From NCBI RefSeq assembly GCF_002929825.1, contig NZ_PJJN01000025.1, positions 1 to 64,000 on the forward strand: DNA of 64,000 nucleotides, in the 5' to 3' direction. How positions within the stretch are numbered: position 1 is the stretch's first letter; each line of letters starts with the position of its first letter. Source of the DNA: Cryobacterium sp. Y29. Lineage in GTDB: Bacteria > Actinomycetota > Actinomycetes > Actinomycetales > Microbacteriaceae. The notes below the pieces were generated by a model. It saw only the letters and a list, made by a program, of their open reading frames with translations. It was not told the DNA's origin and made no database searches. This document shows, in pieces, positions 43,860-50,395 of this stretch. Position numbers and translations under genes: made by a program.

Positions 43860-44072
43860 ATCAACCTCACCGCTTCTGCTCGTCGTTTTTCTTACCCGAT
43901 TGCTTCCTACTTTCTGCCATCGGCTCCCCCATTTTCTGCCGGCCTTCCCTAGCTTTTCCTGCCACTTTTTCACTTCTTCTCTGTCTTCTTTTCTTGTTCT
44001 CCCTCTTTTTTTTCTTTTCAGTTTCTTTCTTTTTTGTTTTTGTACTTCTGTTTTTTTCTTCTACTTTTTTCT
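43860..44072. repeat. Polypyrimidine tract (C/T-rich plus strand)
   Basis: For roughly 210 bp the plus strand is mostly C and T with long T runs, in sharp contrast to the GC-rich surroundings. Frames through it encode only Phe/Leu/Ser or Lys/Arg runs and are not genes. It leads straight into the hairpin region at 44073. Confidence 0.8.
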
Positions 44073-44245
44073 TCTCTTTCCCTGTCCCACTACCACCCCT
44101 TTACTTCCCAACCTCCTACACACTGAGGAACGATGGGTGTGGGAGGTTGGGAAGCGAGCGCAGCGAGGGGGCGGCGGTGGGACAGGGAAAGAGACCCCGC
44201 ACATATTCGTTTACCTATTCGCTGCCGGTGAATAGGTAAACGAAT
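44073..44245. other. Candidate origin of transfer with nested hairpins
   Basis: Outer arms TCTCTTTCCCTGTCCCAC (44073-44090) and their exact complement at 44177-44194 enclose inner arms CTTCCCAACCTCC (44104-44116) and complement (44142-44154). A separate perfect 16-bp hairpin, ATTCGTTTACCTATTC / complement, lies at 44205-44245 with a 9-nt loop. No gene overlaps. The place, upstream of the relaxation and coupling genes and next to an A/T-rich tract, is what an oriT would show; the nick site cannot be assigned from sequence. Confidence 0.6.
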
Positions 44246-44536
44246 ACCCACGCAGGCTTATGGCGCCCTCCGTGTGTCCAAATTCGTGACGGACGACGTG
44301 GTATCTGCGACCGATCTTTGGCCCCTCTGCTGCTCATCTAGCAGCCGCCCGCACTGAACCTGCTCCGCCGGGCGAAGCCGAAATGGGCCCGGATATCGAT
44401 GGCATCCCGTGACGTTGCACCCGCGGAAGCGTCGACGCGAGCGGCCAAATCTTGTCGGCTCTATGTCGTTTCAGCCGTCGAGACGTGGGCAACTCGATGT
44501 GCGACCACGGGCCGTTCCGTCGCCGGAATCAGCTCG

Positions 44537-44920
44537 TTACGACAAGCGCGGGAATCGTTCCACGCTGTCGAACCAGCGAACGACGCTGTTGGCGTTGTGG
44601 GCTTGCATGAGGGCATCTTCGACGATGCCGGCGAATTGGGCGGCATCGCGAAGGCCGAGTTCAGCCCGAGCGACTCCGGGTGCGCAGCCGGCGCCGCAGC
44701 CATCTTCGCCGTTGTACTCGACGCCGTCGACGACGGTGCTGTGCCAGTTGGCGAGCTGGTCGTACACCTGGCCGAGGGAGCGTTGGGTGGCGGTCAGACA
44801 CCCGAGCAGCAGGTACGAGTCGTAGGGCCGTTCGATCGCCCGAGCCGCGTGCGCCAGGCTGCGTGCGATGTCGGCCAGCTCGTTCGCCCGGCTGCTCAAT
44901 TCGCTGTCGTGGTCGTTCAT
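44537..44920 (-). CDS. Hypothetical ICE protein (127 aa)
   Basis: ATG 44920 has AAGGAG 8 bp upstream. The protein is soluble and helical (SSRANELADIARSLAHAARA, LLLGCLTATQRSLGQVYDQL), with a Gly/Cys-rich turn in the middle and a C-terminal ELGLRDAAQFAGIVEDALMQ. It follows ssb in the same direction, 60 bp apart, so they are probably co-transcribed. Function unknown. The 290 bp between it and the hairpins at 44245 hold no gene. Confidence 0.6.
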   Translation of the reverse strand: MNDHDSELSSRANELADIARSLAHAARAIERPYDSYLLLGCLTATQRSLGQVYDQLANWHSTVVDGVEYNGEDGCGAGCAPGVARAELGLRDAAQFAGIVEDALMQAHNANSVVRWFDSVERFPRLS

Positions 44921-44980
44921 AGTGGTACTCCTTTCATGCGATTGTGAGGGTGGGCCGCGAGTGCGACCCACCCGGGATGG

Positions 44981-45343
44981 CTATTCGATGTCGGGCTTGG
45001 AGTTGCGCCGCACGGTTGCGACGGCGCGGTTGAGGTCGGGGCCGATGTTGTCGGCGTAAATGACTCGTCCGTATTGGCGTGCTTGGTCGTCGCCCCAGCT
45101 GTCGGTGTGCTCGCGGCCGACGACGATGACGGGGTCACCCTTGTGCAGAGTGACGGCGACGTTCTGGCCGAGCTCGAACTTGGCTTCCACGAAGTGAGTG
45201 GTGGCGGCGTCGTGGGCGAGCCATTTGCCGCCGCGGTACTCGCCGGTGTTCTCGATGACGCGCAGCTTGGTGATCTGAATGCTGCCGGCAGTGACGACTT
45301 CGGGGTCCAGCGCCAGGTTGCCAATGATGGTGCGTGTGGTCAT
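44981..45343 (-). CDS. ssb: Single-stranded DNA-binding protein of the ICE
   Basis: A short OB-fold SSB of 120 aa: TIIGNLALDPEV, KLRVIENTGEYRGGKW, FVEAKFELGQNVAVTLHKGDPVIVVGREHTDSW and YGRVIYADNIGPDL. It lacks the acidic C-terminal tip (DDIPF-like) that recruits repair proteins, ending RRNSKPDIE, which is common for element-encoded SSBs. It probably coats the transferred strand. Copy C of the dispersed hairpin element lies upstream. Confidence 0.85.
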   Translation of the reverse strand: MTTRTIIGNLALDPEVVTAGSIQITKLRVIENTGEYRGGKWLAHDAATTHFVEAKFELGQNVAVTLHKGDPVIVVGREHTDSWGDDQARQYGRVIYADNIGPDLNRAVATVRRNSKPDIE

Positions 45344-45426
45344 GAGTGCTTCTCCTTCGATGAGTGCTGCGTTGACGTGCGGTGGGTGTCGTTGGCCTTG
45401 GGTTCTTCGACCAACTGTTTCTGGTG

Positions 45427-45600
45427 CCTTCCGGCGAGAGAAATCGATAGCGAGCGTGAGCGTGAGCGTGAGCGTGAGCGTGAGCGTGAGCGGCGATAGT
45501 ACCCTGAATCTCAGGGGAATTGAGGGAGCGTGCGACCGCGTCTGAGATTCCGGGAACGGTAGGCGCGCAGCGAACTACGATGACCTGCCGGACAGGTCAC
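45427..45600 (-). promoter_or_regulatory. Dispersed hairpin element, copy C
   Basis: Upstream of ssb. Stem arms 45502-45514 (CCCTGAATCTCAG) and 45542-45554 (CTGAGATTCCGGG) pair at 12 of 13 positions around a 27-nt loop almost identical to copy B. This copy carries six extra GTGAGC hexamers (45456-45491) in its gene-proximal flank. GACCTG/CAGGTC forms another small hairpin at the far end (45582-45598). Confidence 0.8.
45456..45491. repeat. Tandem hexamer GTGAGC x6
   Basis: Six perfect copies inside copy C of the hairpin element, between the ssb start and the stem. Copies A and B have only about one unit at this place, so it is a local expansion. Confidence 0.9.
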
Positions 45601-45678
45601 AAATTGTGTTTTACGTGGTGTCACATCGATCCGATTTCGGCTGCGATCGAAGGCTAGTTGCACGGCGTTTTTGGCGAG

Positions 45679-45809
45679 TTATCCACAGGCGTTTTTCGTG
45701 CGCGCGTACTGTTAATGTTTTGTTTATCCTGTTAGTACTGTTAGGGGGGCCGATCAGCGGCCCCCTATAGGGCCAGATCTGACCCCCTATCGGTACGCTA
45801 AACGGCCCC
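45679..45809. other. Candidate replication origin of the ICE
   Basis: TTATCCACA at 45679-45687 is a perfect DnaA box. It is followed by an AT-richer stretch with three CTGTTA units, two of them in GTACTGTTA (45706-45714 and 45735-45743), and then by several GGCCCCCTA/GACCCCCTA-type repeats up to the Rep-like gene. Boxes plus short repeats beside a Rep-like gene suggest an origin active when the element is excised. Confidence 0.45.
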
Positions 45810-46238
45810 CTACGGGGGCCACTCACCGGCCCCCAAACCTCCGTGCCGCAACATCGGAATGACGTTGGTTTCATACCGTCGGTGACCGCCCGGCTTCGTG
45901 CTGTCAACGAGCAGATTGAACTCGGCATTGTGTCCACGGTGGCCAGCGCTGACTCGCTCGATAGCGCCGCTGGCGACGAGTTCCGCAATCGCCCGCTTGA
46001 CGGAGTGGTGTGCCGACTCTGATCCGTTATCCGGAGCCAGATAGCCCAGGGCGATCGCCGAAGATTCTCGGGACGCGAAGTACCGGCGTGGCGGTTGATT
46101 GCCAGGGTTATCGGTATCGTCCCAGCTTTCCAGCGCCATGTGCAATAGCAGCCGGGTCGCCGCATGCCCCAGACCCAGTCGCGCAGCCACAAGAACGGCA
46201 CCCTTGGCCGCATAGAGACCCACAGTGTTCTCACCCAC
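45810..46238 (-). CDS. Winged-helix protein, Rep-like, possibly frameshifted at the C-terminus
   Basis: 142 aa (MGENTVGLYAAKGAVLVAAR) with a winged-helix block GSESAHHSVKRAIAELVASG then AIERVSAGHRGHNAEFNLLV. Small proteins of this kind act as initiators or regulators on actinobacterial mobile elements. The frame stops in a G-rich stretch, whereas the -1 frame continues with a repetitive GPRRGPFSVPIGGQIWP, RGPLIGPPNS and on to a basic tail ending at 45611. A tail of that composition is common in such proteins, so the shown stop may come from a one-base slip near 45830. Confidence 0.6.
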   Translation of the reverse strand: MGENTVGLYAAKGAVLVAARLGLGHAATRLLLHMALESWDDTDNPGNQPPRRYFASRESSAIALGYLAPDNGSESAHHSVKRAIAELVASGAIERVSAGHRGHNAEFNLLVDSTKPGGHRRYETNVIPMLRHGGLGAGEWPP

Positions 46239-46401
46239 CGGGTCGGGTGCGAGGCGTTGCGAGATGGCAGAATTTCAGTATTCTGGTCATAGATCAGATC
46301 CTTTGCGGGTGTTCGATCCTTGCCCCGGGGTGCAACCCGGGGCTTTTTCTTTGGCCTGCCGCGGGCCGACAATCTCGTCGTCCGCAACAGCAGATGTGGG
46401 C

Positions 46402-46611
46402 TCACCGCGCCACGAGCGCGCGTTCGCCCGTCTGCGTCTGCGCACTGGCCTCGACCCAAGCGATCACTTCGGACCGCTTGTACAGGACCTTCTTGGGCGT
46501 CGGCTTGTAGAAGCGCGGCCCCCGGCCCAGGTAGCGCAGGTGGGCCAGCCCTCCAATGGTCAGTCCGGTGAGTTCGGCGACGACGACGGGGAGGATGAAT
46601 TCTTCAGTCAT
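46402..46611 (-). CDS. xis: Excisionase-like HTH protein
   Basis: A 69-aa MerR/AlpA-type winged helix: ILPVVVAELTGLTIGGLAHL, RYLGRGPRFYKPTPKKVLYK, RSEVIAWVEASA. This is the usual Xis of actinobacterial ICEs that steers the integrase towards excision. It is divergent from the XRE gene, which probably controls it. A canonical promoter can be read upstream (46662-46690). Confidence 0.82.
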   Translation of the reverse strand: MTEEFILPVVVAELTGLTIGGLAHLRYLGRGPRFYKPTPKKVLYKRSEVIAWVEASAQTQTGERALVAR

Positions 46612-46661
46612 GATTACGTCCCTTTGGTGACACGAGGCACTCGTTGCTTCGTGTTGCGATC

Positions 46662-46690
46662 ACAATAAAACGCTTTTCGCTGTTTGACAA
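46662..46690 (-). promoter_or_regulatory. Promoter of the excisionase gene
   Basis: On the minus strand TTGTCA (46690-46685) and TATTGT (46667-46662) are spaced by 17 bp, close to the sigma-70 consensus, and lie about 50 bp before the xis start. The overlap with the region in front of the divergent XRE gene makes mutual control likely. Confidence 0.55.
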
Positions 46691-46715
46691 GGATCAATAG
46701 CTGTACGGTGTCGGC

Positions 46716-47315
46716 ATGACAGGTTTTGTGCGGCAGTTCGGAATCGGCGAGCGGATCCAAGCCATCCGCAAACGGCACGGTATTCGCTCCGCCAAAGACC
46801 TGGCCGACTTAATGCCAGGCGGCAACGTCACCGAAGCGATCCTTCAAAACCTCGAAGCCGGCCGCAAGCAAGACCTCTCGGTCAGCCAACTCCTGAACAT
46901 CTCCCACGCGCTTCGAGTTCCACCGGTATTTCTCCTGGCACCGATCGGACGCCCACAGGACCCGCTCGATCTGGTCAACCTCAGCGACACATTCGAGGGC
47001 ATGACCGTCGCAGAGTTCGATGCCTGGATCTCCGGGGAGACCGATGGCGCCTACCGGTGGCGAGACCTCACCGAGCGCACGGAACGCTCCCAGCTCGAGG
47101 CCATGCGTGAACTTATCGCGAGCCTGCGGGAGCGCCGACGCCTCACCATCAACGTGGCCATCGAGGCAGAGCTCACGCCCGCCAGCGAAGTCACCACTGA
47201 ACCCCCGATCTGGGACACCACCAGGGAACAACTGGCCGAGGCAGACCGGCGCATAAAACAGCTCAGCACCTTCCTTGCCGATACGGGGTGGGACCTCGAG
47301 GGGTGGGCCCCGTAA
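46716..47315 (+). CDS. XRE-family transcriptional regulator
   Basis: An N-terminal HTH (GIGERIQAIRKRHGIRSAKDLADLMPGGNVTEAILQNLEAG, residues about 9-50), then QLLNISHALRVPPVFLLAPI typical of these ICE regulators, and a C-terminal helical domain of about 100 residues. It lies back to back with xis and just before the integrase, so it is the likely repressor holding the element quiescent. A stub of a second copy follows at 47389. Confidence 0.85.
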   Translation: MTGFVRQFGIGERIQAIRKRHGIRSAKDLADLMPGGNVTEAILQNLEAGRKQDLSVSQLLNISHALRVPPVFLLAPIGRPQDPLDLVNLSDTFEGMTVAEFDAWISGETDGAYRWRDLTERTERSQLEAMRELIASLRERRRLTINVAIEAELTPASEVTTEPPIWDTTREQLAEADRRIKQLSTFLADTGWDLEGWAP

Positions 47316-47388
47316 CCACTGGAATCAAGCCAAAGCATTGCCGCATGGGAGCCGCAGAGAACCGGCCCGCCAGTTGTAATCTGTGCGC

Positions 47389-47523
47389 GTGACGAACTTT
47401 CTGGCGCAAGTTCGGATTGGCAACCGCCTTCAGGCAATCCGCAAACAGCGCGGCATCCACTCGATGTCAGTGGGTCCGAGGATAGTGAGATCAGATTCAC
47501 GATCACTGACGATCCCGAGGTGA
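47389..47523 (+). pseudogene. Truncated duplicate of the XRE regulator start
   Basis: From GTG 47389 the first 25 codons (MTNFLAQVRIGNRLQAIRKQ, RGIHS) mirror the regulator at 46716 (MTGFVRQFGIGERIQAIRKR). Homology then stops. In another frame the following bases read GSEDSEIRFTITDDPEV up to the integrase, which looks like the natural C-terminus of a small protein. I infer an internal deletion that fused two gene ends out of frame. Confidence 0.65.
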
Positions 47524-47527
47524 GGTC

Positions 47528-48631
47528 ATGGGAAGCATCGAGTCATACGCCACGACGAGCGGCAAGCGCTATCGAGTGATTTACCGGCGTCCCGATCATC
47601 TGCAGACTCAGAAGCGCGGGTTCCGAACGAAGAGAGACGCCGAGCTCTACCTGTCGGCCATAGAGATCAAGAAAGCTACTGGTGAATACATCGATGCCAC
47701 CGCATCGAAGGCCCTGATCACCGTGTTGGGTGCTGACTGGTTGGCATCTCAGACACACCTCAAGCCGTCTTCACTTCACCCCGTTGAGGTTGCGTGGAGG
47801 CGATACGTCCTTCCGACCTGGGGCACCTGCAAGGTCGGCCAGATTCGTCACAGCGACGTACAGATTTGGATCTCGCAGCTGGTTGCGGGCCGCAGCGCGA
47901 CGACCGTTTTGCGGATTTATGGTGTGCTGGCCGCGATTCTTGATGTTGCGGTCAAGGATCGGCGCATTCCCTCGAATCCTGCGCGGGGAGTGACCCTGCC
48001 GCGTAAGACGAAGGGCCAGCACGCATACCTGTCGCACAGACAGGTCGCTCTGCTCGCACAAAATTCCCGTAAGCACTCGACTCTCGTTCTCGCCTTGGCC
48101 TATACCGGGTTGCGCTGGGGCGAAGCGACCGCGTTGCGAATTCGCGACGTGGACACGGTGCGACGGCGCATTCAGGTGCACGAAAATGCGGTGAGCGTTA
48201 GTGGGACCATCCACGTCGGCACACCCAAGACGCATCAAGCACGCGCGGTCCCCTATCCAACGTTTCTCAATCCGCTCTTCGTCGAACTCATGAAAAACTC
48301 GACTGGGGCCACTCGTGGTCGCGGCGAGCTACTTTTCGGAAGTGGCCTCGACTACGTCCGCAGCCCCGATTCCCGGCGGGGCTGGTTCGTGTCGGCGGTG
48401 CGTAAATCGCAGACTGCCGACAGCACGTTTCCGCGAATGACACTCCACGATCTGCGCCACACCGCAGCGAGCCTGGCCATCTCCGCCGGCGCCAATGTGA
48501 AAGCCATCCAACGAATGCTTGGCCACGCGTCGGCAGCCATGACTCTCGACACCTACGCCGACCTTTTCGACGACGATCTCGACTCGGTGGCCGACGCGCT
48601 CGACGACGCTCGAACTCTCAGCATCGACTGA
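47528..48631 (+). CDS. int: Tyrosine recombinase (ICE integrase)
   Basis: An arm-binding N-terminus (YRVIYRRPDHLQTQKRGFRT), a SAM-like core-binding domain (HPVEVAWRRYVLPTWGTCKV) and a catalytic domain with R in AYTGLRWGEATAL, K in GTPKTHQARAV, HxxR in LHDLRHTAASLAI, H in QRMLGHASAAM and Tyr in TLDTYADLF. All catalytic residues are present and length (367 aa) is normal, so it should be active. It is read towards the tRNA-Ser gene about 0.8 kb away, the usual layout for site-specific integration there. Confidence 0.93.
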   Translation: MGSIESYATTSGKRYRVIYRRPDHLQTQKRGFRTKRDAELYLSAIEIKKATGEYIDATASKALITVLGADWLASQTHLKPSSLHPVEVAWRRYVLPTWGTCKVGQIRHSDVQIWISQLVAGRSATTVLRIYGVLAAILDVAVKDRRIPSNPARGVTLPRKTKGQHAYLSHRQVALLAQNSRKHSTLVLALAYTGLRWGEATALRIRDVDTVRRRIQVHENAVSVSGTIHVGTPKTHQARAVPYPTFLNPLFVELMKNSTGATRGRGELLFGSGLDYVRSPDSRRGWFVSAVRKSQTADSTFPRMTLHDLRHTAASLAISAGANVKAIQRMLGHASAAMTLDTYADLFDDDLDSVADALDDARTLSID

Positions 48632-49154
48632 GTCCCGATCCACCGATCAGCTTGGAGACCGTGTGCAGATCATGTCCTTGGACAGGCCAGGATGTCGGTG
48701 ACAGTTCGCTCGGCAAATACAGCGGATGACTCGGATGCCCTCGCTTCGTCGTCCGCAGGCAGGTGAGCAAGTCGAATCCAGGAATTGACAGCACCTCTTT
48801 GACGCGCTCTGGCTTGGCGTGCATGCCCCAAGCGGCGACCAGTACCTCACCGCCCGCGCCAGCGTCTTCCAGATAGCGGTCGTTGTCTGGACCGAGGGGA
48901 TCAGCTGCGGTCCACAAATCGGCCGGCTGCGTTGCCCGGAACGCGTAGAGGTTCACGACGTTCAGCCCTCCGAGCCCCCAATGCCGGGCGAATCCGATAC
49001 ATCGCCGAAGCGTTGGATCATCCGAGTGCTCATCCGCGGTGGACGGATTCAGCATTACGAAAGTCGCGCGCGGACCGTCAGACCACACTCTGGAAAGTCG
49101 ATAGCGATACATTCGATTTTTCGAAAGTTCAGCTCGCTTGTCGACTTCGATCAT
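48618..49154 (-). CDS. DUF1643 family protein
   Basis: The pattern YRYRLSRVWSDGPRATFVML, NPSTADEHSDDPTLRRCIGF, ARHWGLGGLNVVNLYAFRAT, then GPDNDRYLEDA and VLVAAWGMHAKPERV is characteristic of DUF1643. Function is unknown; members are frequent on phages and genomic islands. Its end overlaps the integrase end by 14 bp on the opposite strand, so it is probably cargo carried next to the attachment site. Confidence 0.9.
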   Translation of the reverse strand: MIEVDKRAELSKNRMYRYRLSRVWSDGPRATFVMLNPSTADEHSDDPTLRRCIGFARHWGLGGLNVVNLYAFRATQPADLWTAADPLGPDNDRYLEDAGAGGEVLVAAWGMHAKPERVKEVLSIPGFDLLTCLRTTKRGHPSHPLYLPSELSPTSWPVQGHDLHTVSKLIGGSGLSRC

Positions 49155-49298
49155 TCATCACTGTCTCACGGTGACCGAGCCGGCGAAAACGGGCCTGGAC
49201 CTACCCCGTGCGCGTGCTCCCGCGATGCGCAGCACGAGGCTCGATACGCCACTTTTCATCACGTTGATCCTAGTTTTCCACACCAAAATTTTTTCAAG

Positions 49299-49320
49299 TG
49301 TTGCCAAAATGTTGCCAAAA
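49299..49320. repeat. Tandem 11-mer TGTTGCCAAAA x2, possible integrase arm site
   Basis: Two perfect adjacent copies lie between the integrase and the tRNA gene, about 70 bp from the tRNA 3' end. Short direct repeats at this distance are typical arm-type sites bound by the N-terminal domain of tyrosine integrases. Confidence 0.5.
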
Positions 49321-49341
49321 CGGCCATTCGGGCAAAGAAGA

Positions 49342-49386
49342 ACCCCCTACTCCCCAGTGAAACACTGCGATGTAGGGGGTTTTTCG
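49342..49386 (+). terminator. Rho-independent terminator
   Basis: ACCCCCTAC (49342-49350) pairs with GTAGGGGGT (49372-49380), followed by TTTT(C). It would end rightward transcripts before the tRNA gene, and being symmetric could also stop tRNA read-through. Confidence 0.7.
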
Positions 49387-49389
49387 TGG

Positions 49390-49476
49390 CGGTACCGGTG
49401 GGATTTGAACCCACGGTGGAGTCTCCCCCACACGACTTTTCGAGAGTCGCACCTTCGGCCGCTCGGACACGGTACC
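49390..49476 (-). tRNA. tRNA-Ser(CGA)
   Basis: The minus strand folds as a class II tRNA: acceptor GGTACCG with CGGTACC and discriminator G; anticodon arm GACT-CTCGAAA-AGTC giving anticodon CGA; long variable arm GTGTGGGGGAGACTCCAC region; T arm GTGGGTTCAAATCCCAC. The CCA end is not encoded. Its 3' end faces the ICE integrase, so it is the probable integration target. Confidence 0.95.
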
Positions 49477-49562
49477 GCGGTCGATCCTAGTAGAGACTGT
49501 GGTCCGACGCGAATCGGCGAACATGCAGCAGACACACGGATGCCGCGGAGTAGCCTCAGCGG

Positions 49563-50342
49563 GTGACTTCACCGACTCCACGCATCCGTTCTGCCATCGC
49601 TACCGGAGTAGCCGTTGCTGCGACAGGCATCGGACTCGCCACTACCCGTTTTCGTCGTGACCTCGAACAGCAGAAGGTCATTCTCAACGAAACCCTTCCG
49701 GTGCACTCGGCATGGTGGCGCGACAACGCCAAACACCCAGGAGAACTGCTCTACGTCGCGATCGGCGACAGTGCCGCCCAGGGCATCGGGGCCTCGAGCC
49801 CGAACAAGAGCTACGTCGGCGTTCTCGCCGATCACGTACGGCTGGCGACCGGACGAACGGTCCGCGTCGTGAACCTCAGCGTGTCGGGTGCCACGGTTGC
49901 TTTGGCCGTGCGCGATCAGCTTCCGCGCTTCGACAACCTCAAGCCCGACCTCATCACGGTCGCGATCGGCGCCAACGACATCGCCCGATGGAACCCCGAG
50001 GCCTTTGAAACCGGCATTCGCTCCGTTTTCGACACGCTGCCGCCAGACGCCCTCGTCGCCGACCTCCCCTGCTTTCACCTGCCGCACAACGAAATCAAGG
50101 TGGCGGTAGCCAACGAGATCATTCGCCGGATCGCCGCCGAGCACAAGCTGACGGTGGTTCCGCTGCACGCAACGACCAAACGGGCCGGCCTTCGCAGCAT
50201 CATGACCCACGTCGCCAAAGATCTCTTTCACCCCAACGACCGTGGATACCGGTCCTGGGCGGAGGCGTTCCTGCCGTCGATGAGCGCCGATATTGCGCAC
50301 CGTTTCTCACCGGTCAGCCACACGTTAACCGAGGCCGACTAG
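49563..50342 (+). CDS. SGNH/GDSL-family hydrolase
   Basis: A 259-aa lipase/esterase-like SGNH fold: block I IGDSAAQGIGASSPNKSY (catalytic Ser), block II LSVSGATVA, block III IGANDIARWNP and block V DLFHPNDRGYRSW (Asp and His). An N-terminal hydrophobic stretch (AIATGVAVAATGIGLATT) suggests export or membrane anchoring. Substrate unknown. First gene of the conserved chromosome after the tRNA. Confidence 0.88.
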   Translation: MTSPTPRIRSAIATGVAVAATGIGLATTRFRRDLEQQKVILNETLPVHSAWWRDNAKHPGELLYVAIGDSAAQGIGASSPNKSYVGVLADHVRLATGRTVRVVNLSVSGATVALAVRDQLPRFDNLKPDLITVAIGANDIARWNPEAFETGIRSVFDTLPPDALVADLPCFHLPHNEIKVAVANEIIRRIAAEHKLTVVPLHATTKRAGLRSIMTHVAKDLFHPNDRGYRSWAEAFLPSMSADIAHRFSPVSHTLTEAD

Positions 50343-50395
50343 AGCGCGCACCGCGTGCGCGGCCGCCTGTCGGCGGCCACGGCTAGGCTCGGAAT

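Noticed and set aside
43829-44239. Open frames through the polypyrimidine tract encoding Phe/Leu/Ser-rich hydrophobic peptides
   Set aside because: Composition follows directly from T runs; no ribosome binding site or stable domain, and the frames run into the hairpin region.
45611-46459. The longer minus-strand frame as the true Rep gene
   Set aside because: Its first two thirds are out of frame with the winged-helix protein and have poor composition; only its last part (45611-45830) looks like a natural tail.
49390-49476. A duplicate of the tRNA-Ser 3' end elsewhere in the window marking the left ICE end
   Set aside because: I scanned by eye for GGTACCGGTGGGATTTG and GGATTTGAACCC and saw no second copy; absence should be confirmed by computer search.
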